From Mycoplasma zalophi (lineage in GTDB: Bacteria > Bacillota_I > Bacilli_A > Mycoplasmatales > Metamycoplasmataceae), in the NCBI RefSeq assembly GCF_025486335.1, contig NZ_JAOOPZ010000003.1, positions 62,001 through 126,000 on the forward strand: DNA of 64,000 bases, read 5' to 3'. This document shows, in pieces, positions 55,208 through 64,000 of the stretch (position 1 is its first letter; each line of letters starts with the position of its first letter). The position numbers were made by a program, and so were the translations under genes. The notes under the pieces are model-generated. The model saw only the letters and a list, made by a program, of their open reading frames with translations. It searched no databases and had not been told where the DNA came from.

Positions 55208-58200
55208 TTATTTTGTTCCGTTAAATTGTACACCCACACGGAAAACCGGAACTTCTGTTCCATTGATATTTTTTAGATATATAGCGGTTGGCGCTTGAGA
55301 AAATGTTTTTCCATTTTCCGAAATGCTTTGAGTTTCTCCTAAATCAATATTTAGTGTTTTTAAACCTGCTTTATCATCTGAAAAATAAATTTTATATTCA
55401 TGATTTGGGTCTAGTAATTTATTTGCATAATTTGACATAATTGCATAATCACTAACTCATGCAATAAAACCATTTCCTTTATGGTGGCCATTTGAATCTT
55501 CATAATCATATGCTTCATCTTTTAGTCAATGACGTGATTCTAAGTTTTCTTCATTGTGAATGTGTTGGGTTTTGTAATAGAACATGTTACTACTGTTTTC
55601 TTTATTAATTTTTAGTGTTTTTCTTTGTCCTGTTTCTACATCTTCAAATACTAAATAATTAACTTTTTTGGCATCTTCAATATTTAAATATCCAAACATT
55701 GCTACTGCATCTTTATCTGTATGTCTTCATATATTTGAAACATTTCTTTTTCCAACACCTTGTGATTGAATGTAATATTCTCAGTAAGCTTTTGGTCTGT
55801 TTGTAACCACATTACCTTCTAAATCTTTAATTCTAATAGTGTCATCTTTAATTGGTTGTCCTTCATCGTCGTATAATCTGAAGTTTAAAACATCCCTATA
55901 TCAACGGTCTTTAAATCAACCATTATTTATAGATTTAAATTTACCAAAATAATTTGAAGCTTTATTTTGATCTGAAGAGAAATTATCACTATTTATTAAA
56001 TCATTTGGTACATAATCAACATTTAATTTAGATGCTCTATATTTAGTTTCTTTATCTTCAATTTTTTCATACTCAATAATTGTATTTTGAATTGAATGTT
56101 GTTCGGTACCTGTAAATTTAATTAATGCTTCATTTCATTTAGCTGTTGGCATTCCATCAACAACATATTCAAGTCCTGTATTAGCTTCATTTACATTGGT
56201 AATAAAGCTTGGCAAGTTTCTAAATTCAGTATTTGAAGGTGAATATGTTATTTGTAAATTATCACGGTTAATAACCTCGGCAAATGAATAAGTATAATCT
56301 GAAAAGAACTCATTAAATTTACGTTCTGTTTTAGTTTTAAAGTAATTTACAACATCTTCAGTTGGTTTTAATTTTTTAGTTATTCCCTTTGTAAATGATA
56401 ATAATATATCAGCCATTGAGAATTTTCTTTGTCTAAAATTGTAAATCATTTGAGTTGAATACATTTGTGTTTTATTATCAAGAATTAAATTATCAAATAA
56501 TGAGAATTTATCAAATGAAACATTATTTTCACTTGCAAATGCGTTATATGTATCTAAAAGTTTTTTAGCTGACATATCTCATTGATTTTCAATTGAAGTG
56601 TTTGCATTATCTTGTGTTCCGACCACTATATCTTCAGATTTAAATAATCCATACCCTAAATCTTTATCAAAAATTCATGCATATCTAAGTTCGTTATTTG
56701 CATCTTCATCAATTTTTTGTTTAATTGTACTTAGCGGAATATCTTTTACAAATACTGCTAGTTTAGAATTTGTAAATCTTCTCATGATTTCATTTGCAAA
56801 TGCTTGTTTGTTATTTTCACGTAATAACTGATTTAATTTGTTTCTTTCAGATGATGTTAAAGTATTTTCTGAAAGTAAGGCTGTTTCTAGGCCTTTTTTG
56901 AATCTGTCTATATTAAATTTAGATTCAACATAATCTATATCTCAATTAATTGTTTTTGTTTCTTTATTTAATTGAGCTTTTGTTGTATCAACACTTGAAA
57001 ATCTAATAAATTCTTCGTATGTTATGAATTTTAAGTCAAAACCATATAATTTTTTGTTTGATTTTTCTAAAAAGTAACTATTAAATAATGAATTAGAAGC
57101 ATCATTTAAAAGTGCGCTTCTGTTAATTTTTAACCCTGACATTTCTCAGAAGGCTGGAAAACCTTTTAATTGAGGATGTGGGTTTTCTGAAACCACATTA
57201 TCATTTGAATTAACAACTAAATAAGCATTATTTTTACCATCAATACCAACCATTTCTTTAATATAAGGTCCAAATCATTTTAAAATTGGAATTTGGTGAA
57301 GTTGTTTTAAAGTTTGTGGACTAAAACTTTCTGCTAAAAATCCTGGTGTTGTAACATTTTCTAAGTTAACATTAGGTAAATATTGTTCATCATCACTAAA
57401 TCAAAGAACTTGTCTTGCACCTGCTGAAATTGAAGCATAAGAGTTACCTTCTGCTAAATATAATGAAATTAAAATATCAGTAAACTTAGTATTTTCTTTA
57501 CCTTTATCTGCAAAAGCATTAACATAAAATTCTTCTTGTTCAATAGCATTTTCACTATTTGCATCAATTAATATGGTTCCGTTTGGTGCATAGTATTTTG
57601 CATCCACAAAACCTTTAGCTATTTTACCTGTTTGTCTATCCCTTGATTTTAAATGATCTAAATATGGTAGTAAAATTGCTTTATTATAATCTTTATCTGC
57701 TTCTGTAAATATTTCAGCATATGATGGGTATGCAATAGAAGTTTTTGGCTCAATTGATGTATCAGTTGTTGTGAAATCTCAACCATTAATCATAAAATCT
57801 TTAACAATTAAAGATTGTATTGTATTTTGAGCTTCTTGAATTTTTTGATTTACATATTTTTTAGTAATGTTTTCATAATTTTCATTAATTTCATAATATG
57901 GGTTATTAGTTCTATCATTATTTTCTAAATTAATACCTAATGGAACATTTATGATCGGACTTCCATCTGTGTTGAAAACTAAAATTTTATTTATTTGAAT
58001 ATATTCATTAGCTGAATTTTTAATACCTTCAACTATTTTTGGTACTATTTGTCCATTCACTTCTTCAAAATTAATTAAATTTCCTTGTCCGTCTTTTAAA
58101 ATTCCTTGCAACATATCAAGTGATGCTTTTTTAAATGTTCATTTACCGTTTGCATCTTGAGTCATGTATTTTACTGGGAATTTATCATCTGAATATTTAG

Positions 58201-61200
58201 TTGGGTTTAATGTTCCTGAGTTTTGGTCTAAAGTATTCATCAATCATAAATCAAATACTTCTAATCATTTTTTATCTTCAATATTAGTTAGACCGTTTGC
58301 TTTTCTTCTTTCTTCAGTTGCTTTAACTAAACCTTCATATGTTTGTAAGAAACGACGTTTGTAATTTTCCATAGAAGCTTTTAAATCTTCTTTTCCAATT
58401 TCATGTCCTCAAACATCAGAACCTGATTCAACTGTGTCTTTATTAATTACAATTTCATTATTAATTTTCTTAGGTTCATTATATAGTAAATATTCACCTT
58501 CATTATTTTCTGAAACAACGTTAGGTTCATTTAATAATGGTGATGAGTTTAATCCTAAGTGTGTTCTTGCTTTTAAATATAAGTCTAAAACGTTTCTTGA
58601 GTAGTAGTTGTTTATATTTGGTGTTTGACCTGGTACTAAAGCAGATCCATATAGAGGTTTTTGACCTTTATCTCCTAAATCTTGAGCTGAATTTAATGTC
58701 ATATGGTGTCCATATTCATGGGCAGCAACAAATTTTAAGAAATCAACTGCAATACCTTTATATTTAGGATCATTCATTGCTAATAATGATCATAACCCAA
58801 TACGTGAGTCAGGATCTAAACCTAAATATCTTCCATTTTCAATAGAATATTCAAATTCACCTTTATCATTGATTGAAGTTTTTAAATGTTCGCCTTCAAG
58901 TCATTCTCCTGCTCATGGAACTTTGTTTAAAAGTGTTTTAGTAAATCCATCGTATGCTTCAACAAAAATACTATAAGTAGGGACTGTGTGTTGTTGACCA
59001 TTATCATCAATTATAGTTTTACTTCCTTCTTCTTTAATTGAATATGGTTGCACAACGGCTTTATATCCTGCAACATTAAATAATTGTTTGATTTGTTCTA
59101 ATGTATTTTCACCTACACCATCAGAAACATTTGCATCTACTTTAAATTTCAAGTATTTTAAATTCATGTAACTTGAAAATTCTTGATTATTTACTAGTTG
59201 TTTTTCTCTTAAAACAAATGATAAAATTGAATTATCTTTAGTTATATTTGTAAGTTGTACGTTGTGAATATAGTTTCTTGCAAATTCATTTACATCTGTT
59301 TCTGAAGTAACAATTTTTGCTTTGGTTAACTTATCTAATAATTCAATTTTTGATTTTGCTACATATAAAGGATTTTTAGAAGAAATTTCTGTTCCTTCAT
59401 TTGCAAATAAACTACGATGTCAAACTGTTTCTTTTATATTTAATTCTTTAATTTGTTTTACATTGAAAATTGCTTGCTTTAAAGCATTTGAATAAGTATT
59501 ATTAAATGAATTAAACATATCTACATACTCAAATAAATCAGTTGCTAAATTATGAACTTCTGAAGAGTAGTCTTGAAGTGATTTAGAAAATCTATCTTTT
59601 TCTTGTTGATATCTTTGAAGGTTTTCATTCATGCTATCTACTCAAGTTTTATTTCTTATATATAAAGTTGTATCTTCAAATTGATATTGGAAATTTTCAT
59701 CATTTGCAAAATCTTTGTTAGTTCATGCTGCTTTTAATTCATTAATAGCATCTAAATTTTTATAATAACCATTATTTTCAAAATGAGTATCTTTCAATAA
59801 ATCTGTATAAAAATGTAGTAAATTTTGTGCATTTACTAATTCTTTTTGTTTATTAGCTTTTAAATTACTATCTGTTGATTGTGTAATTTCTTGTTTTAAT
59901 TGAGCTATTTTTGTATTTTGATTTTGAATATTTAAATTATAGTTATCAAAATTTTCTTTTTGATAAGCAATAATATCATTAAATAATGCTGCTATAAATT
60001 TTCTAGATTCATTATTTTGATTACCTTTATTATCATATTCTTTAAATACTGGGTTTGAAACTATTGCAAAATAATATCTAATTAAATTATCAACATTTTC
60101 TATATTATATTTAGTTTCTAATTCAGTTAAATACTCTAATGAATTTTTAAAGTTATTTAAAATTGTTTCTAAATTTTTACTTGTTTGATCTACTCTATTT
60201 TTAAATAAACTAATTGCTTTTGTTGAAACTTCTGTTAATGCATTTACATAAACTAAAATATTGTTATTATCTGAAAGATTAATATTTTCTAAATTTAATA
60301 GAACTTCTTGAATTTGTTGATTATATAGTTTTAATTGATTTTTTGTATATTCATCTATATCAGTTTTTTGAGTAGTAGTTATTTTGACAATTTCTGAGTA
60401 TAAATTAAACATTTTAGGAAGTAAGGATGTAATTTTTAATTTATATGATTCTTTTTCATTTTGAGTAATTTTTCTTAATGTGTCAATATCTTTTATTGCA
60501 CGATCAAAATCATTTCAGCGACTTGATAAAGCACTGTCTTTTTCAATTATATCTTTTATATCGTTGTAATATTTTTTATCTTTGGTTTTATCATCTTCAT
60601 ATTCAACAAATGATTTTAAAGTCATTATTCTTACAAATGCTTGAGTATCTTTTTTATATTTTGTTGCTAATGTATCAAGTGTTTGAATATCTTGTTTAAA
60701 TTCATTAACTAATGAAGAATAATTTGCTTGTTCTAAATGTGATGAAATTGATGATTTTTGTTGGTTTAGTTGTTCATTACTTTCAAATGATTTTAAAATT
60801 TCATCTAATCTTGCATTTTCTTTGTCAATAAGTTGTTTTACTTCTGTTTCATTACCTTGATATTCTTCTCTTATTGAGTTTATATTTGGTGAATAAACAT
60901 AAAAACCATTTGAAACTGTTTCATTATGTGAACGAATAAATCCATTTAAATTTGAGTATTCACGTCAGTTTATTCTTGAATTTTTTGTAATTTTAACTAA
61001 TTCATCTAATGCAATTAACTGAACTGGTAAGTAACCTAAATCTGAAGAATATAAAAGATAATCATCATTTACACTTTCGATTTTTGCATAAACATCACCA
61101 CTTAAAATTTTGCTATATAAGTTATATTTAGCACGATTTTCTAAAATAAATTTATAAAGATTTATTATGTAATCTGCTTTTTGATTAATAGAATCAAATT

Positions 61201-63154
61201 CAGTTTTTGATTGTCTAAATTCTGAGTTTTCTATTTCTTCATTTAGTTTGTATAAATCAATTAAAGTATCAAGTTGTTCAGGGTCAAAAAATGCTCTTTT
61301 TAAAATAACTAAAACTTCTTCTCTTTTTTGGTCGATGTTTAAGTTTTTTATTTCTTGATTTAATCTTGCGATTCTTGCATGATATTCTCTTAATTGTTCG
61401 TCTGTAGGAATTTCACTTTCTAAAGTTTCAATTCTTCTTGTTGAAGTAGTTAATACTTGTTCATATTCTTGTTTTCTTGCGTTTAATTCTTCAATTTCTT
61501 TATTTAATTTAAATAATTCGTAATTTTTATCTTCTTTAGTTTGTTCATTATTTTCAGTAGCAATTTCTGCTTCCAATTCTGATTTTTTGTTTTGTTTTTC
61601 ATCTAATGATTGACTTATTTTCTTAATTTCTTCAATAGATTTTTCTTTAGCTTGTTTATATAAATTTAATTCTTCTCTATGATTATCATCACCTTTTTGA
61701 ATTAATTTATTTGTTTCATTAATTTGAAGTTCTTTTACATCTTTTTCTTTTAAAAGATTTACAAATTCAACGAATTTAGCTAATTTATCTTGTTGAAGAT
61801 ATATATTATTTGTTAAATTCTTTGTATAAATTGAAGATATATCACTTGAAAGATTTTCAAAAGCACGTGTATTACGTTCTAATGCTTGTTGAATACTTTC
61901 TGTGTTTTGTGGCCTTGTACCATTAGTAATTTGCCCATTAACTATTTCAACATTGTACTGTGCTTCATCTATGCTATTAAATAAAGTAAAAGTTTTACCA
62001 TCGTTAAAAATTAATTTTAAGTATTTGTCGTTTATTTTATCTAATAAAGTTTTTTCATCATTTTCTATAATTGCGTTGACAATAGTCTTCTTTTCAAAAG
62101 AAAAAGAAGCACTATTTTTTAGTGTTTCAAACGAATCATTTTTTGAATATGATTTAACATATTCTGCAAATTTAGTTTGTGCTTCTTCTAGAGTATTGGC
62201 AACAACTAGAGAAATATAATCTGAAGAAACATTTAATCTATCTTTTTCTAAAGTACTAAATGCTTCACTTTCAATTTTTTCACGATAATTACCTTTAACA
62301 ACAAAAACTTCTTTTCCAATTAAATCTCTTTTATCAGCTAATGTTCTAAATGATTGTGTTTTAGATGTTTGTTGAGAAATATTTGTAAATGAGTTATATT
62401 CATTAATATTTTCTAAAAATTTTTGTAATTCAGGAAATGTTAATAACTTTTTATTTACTCTATATAGTAATGAATCAGCAGCATTACCTTCTCCACTTAA
62501 AGTACTATGTAATGGAATTGAACCAAAGAAAGCATCAGGGAAGAATTTTATAGTTGTATATTCTTTATCTTGATTAGAGTGAGAACCTAATGTTATATTA
62601 TTTCCATTAAGTTCAACCCCTTTAACAATAGAAAATTCTTTTAATGTAATAATTTCAGGCCCTCATGAAACATTTTTCATGAATCATTGAGTAAAATCAT
62701 AGAAATCTTTAGCACTAACTGCTTCAATATATTCATTGTAAAAATCAAACATTCCATACTTAATATTTAAAAATGGCATTGAGTGATTTTTTTCATAAAA
62801 TTCTTTTAAAAAGTCATTGTAACCTATTCAATTATTATTGTAAAGTACTTCACCATCTTCTCCTTTAGTAGGATCAAATGTAGCAATTTCATGATTTTTT
62901 TCACTATTTACAAATGTTAACTTAGGTCCATCTACTAAATTAATATTTCCGTTTGGATTAACAAATTTATTTTTTAGTAAATTATTATCGTATCCTTGGG
63001 CTAAATGTGGTTTTGTTGAATTATATTTAATAATTCCAATTGTTATTGCTGAAGCCAGCGCGATCACTGCTAAAGAAGTAACATATTTAGGCCAAACAAG
63101 TGTTCTTCAATTGAAAGATTTTTTATTTTTTGGATTTTTCTGGTTGTCTTTCAT
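55208..63154 (-). CDS. Giant PDxFFG-type surface protein with HExxH motif
   Basis: A single frame of 2648 aa. The N-terminus is cytoplasmic and basic (MKDNQKNPKNKKSFNW), with one TM at about 22-40 (YVTSLAVIALASAITIGII), so the rest is extracellular and membrane-tethered. The family-naming motif PDAFFG begins at residue 206. Residues about 400-1200 are long coiled coils rich in Glu, Lys and Asn. A zinc-metallopeptidase motif HEYGH lies at 1479-1483 (LKFVAAHEYGHHMTLNS). The C-terminal third is beta-rich and low in Cys. I recognise the PDxFFG family but no experiment on it. It leads into oppA with a 9-nt gap. Confidence 0.85.
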
Positions 63155-63172
63155 CTTGCCTCTTAATTATTT

Positions 63173-64000
63173 TTATTTAATATATGTATCATATATATTT
63201 TGCATTATTTCTGTAGTAGATTCTATTTTTGCATAGAATGATAGTAAAGTAGCTGCTACAAAACGCTCGTTGTTTTCACCATCTTTATCATATAAACTTG
63301 GTGAAAATCTTATGTGTTTACTTTCTAAGATAATTTTCTTGTCTTTTAAACCATTTAAGAAAGTATAGTAATCATGTCTTTTTTGTTTTAAATCTTCTTT
63401 TAATTGGTTAGCGTCATCAGTATCTTTTTTATTTATTCAACTTAATAATGATTGTGCATATGCTTCTTCTAATGCTGTAAATTGTTCGTATGTTTTTTGA
63501 ACTTCTTGAATTTCTTTTGACTCATCATCAGTTTCAAATGATCATGAATTTGTTGTTCCATCTACTGCTAATATCGCATTAAAGTGATTATTACGAGAAA
63601 CAGCATCTTTTTCATCATTTAAGAATTTTGCTAAAACTTTGTCTTGATGGTCTTCTTTACTTAAAAGGATAGTGTCAAAGTTAGCTTTTTTGTTATTTTT
63701 TCATTCTCTTAATAAAACAAATATTTCTTGACCAGGTACTAATTTTGCTGTTTTTGCTGCTTTATCATTTCTTCTTTTTTTGTTTTTTAAACTTTCAATA
63801 GTATTATCATGATCTTGTTGTAATACTTGATAATCATATGTTAATACTTCATCTTGTTCAGAACTGCCAACATAAGTATCTAATTCTTTAGTTAGTTGTT
63901 TTAGTTCTTCAAGTTTAGTTTTTACTGTTTCAGTATCTGGATTATCATTATTTAATAATTCTTTAATTTCATTCATTTTTGATTTTAGTGTATTTATTTT
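63173..64000 (-). CDS. Coiled-coil protein of unknown function (5' part beyond window)
   Basis: The last 275 residues of a protein that continues past base 64000. It is hydrophilic and helical, with heptad-like stretches (ELLNNDNPDTETVKTKLEELKQ region) and a segment EIFVLLREWKNNKKANFDTILL. It ends MQNIYDTYIK. No signal peptide, TM or catalytic motif is visible in this part. It lies 18 nt upstream of the giant PDxFFG gene, in the same orientation, so the two are likely co-transcribed. No family assigned. Confidence 0.7.

Overview
The window is a low-GC mollicute chromosome segment of Mycoplasma type. TGA is read as tryptophan throughout: many conserved proteins run unbroken only if in-frame TGA is Trp. 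Examples are arginine deiminase, UvrA, EF-G, ProS, S7 (which ends ...FRW) and thioredoxin, whose active site WCGMC has its Trp encoded by TGA. No rRNA, IS element, prophage or CRISPR array was seen. Eleven tRNA genes and about 51 protein genes are called. Most genes lie on the minus strand in short, tightly packed operons.

Layout. 1-715: end of an NADH oxidase (+). 762-5926: arginine deiminase pathway, arcA-arcD-arcB-arcC (-), giving ATP from arginine, with a large dyad in the arcB leader. 6341-7542 (+): RNA polymerase delta-like protein, a thermonuclease-like lipoprotein, and L31. 7599-9101 (-): a second ArcD-like permease. 9193-11754 (-): two tandem luciferase-like flavin oxidoreductases behind a MarR regulator with a perfect palindromic operator. 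11858-16820: glyA, tRNA-Lys, rpsO, the truB-HAD-ribF operon and a MORN-repeat protein. 17228-19136 (-): hrcA-grpE with a CIRCE-like element. 19170-20473 (+): three overlapping two-TM membrane genes. 20547-26203: tRNAs, HAD, trxA, proS, an AhpD-like protein, trxB and lgt. 26238-30659 (-): uvrA and a MATE transporter. 30690-36776: a small DUF2779-like exonuclease gene, a tiny membrane protein, a PgsA-like protein with an altered motif, five tRNAs, and a three-gene operon (HTH-ImmA/IrrE fusion, PD-(D/E)XK nuclease, DUF2779 protein). 37043-40148 (-): rpsL-rpsG-fusA. 40329-42372 (-): two membrane proteins of unknown function. 42429-47311: rluD-type synthase, YigZ/IMPACT protein, pyruvate kinase, phosphopentomutase and HAD. 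47351-64000 (-): an apparent single transcription unit holding a partial coiled-coil protein, a 2648-residue PDxFFG/HExxH protein and oppA-B-C-D-F.

How it fits together. Energy metabolism combines sugar use (pyruvate kinase, NADH oxidase) with arginine catabolism. Peptide uptake is served by the opp operon, whose first complete gene encodes a giant predicted surface metalloprotease-like protein. A plausible reading is extracellular proteolysis feeding peptide import, with the arginine released feeding the deiminase pathway. The two most unusual items are this protease-like/Opp unit and the regulator-nuclease-exonuclease operon at 33066-36776, which looks like an uncharacterised DNA- or RNA-processing system.
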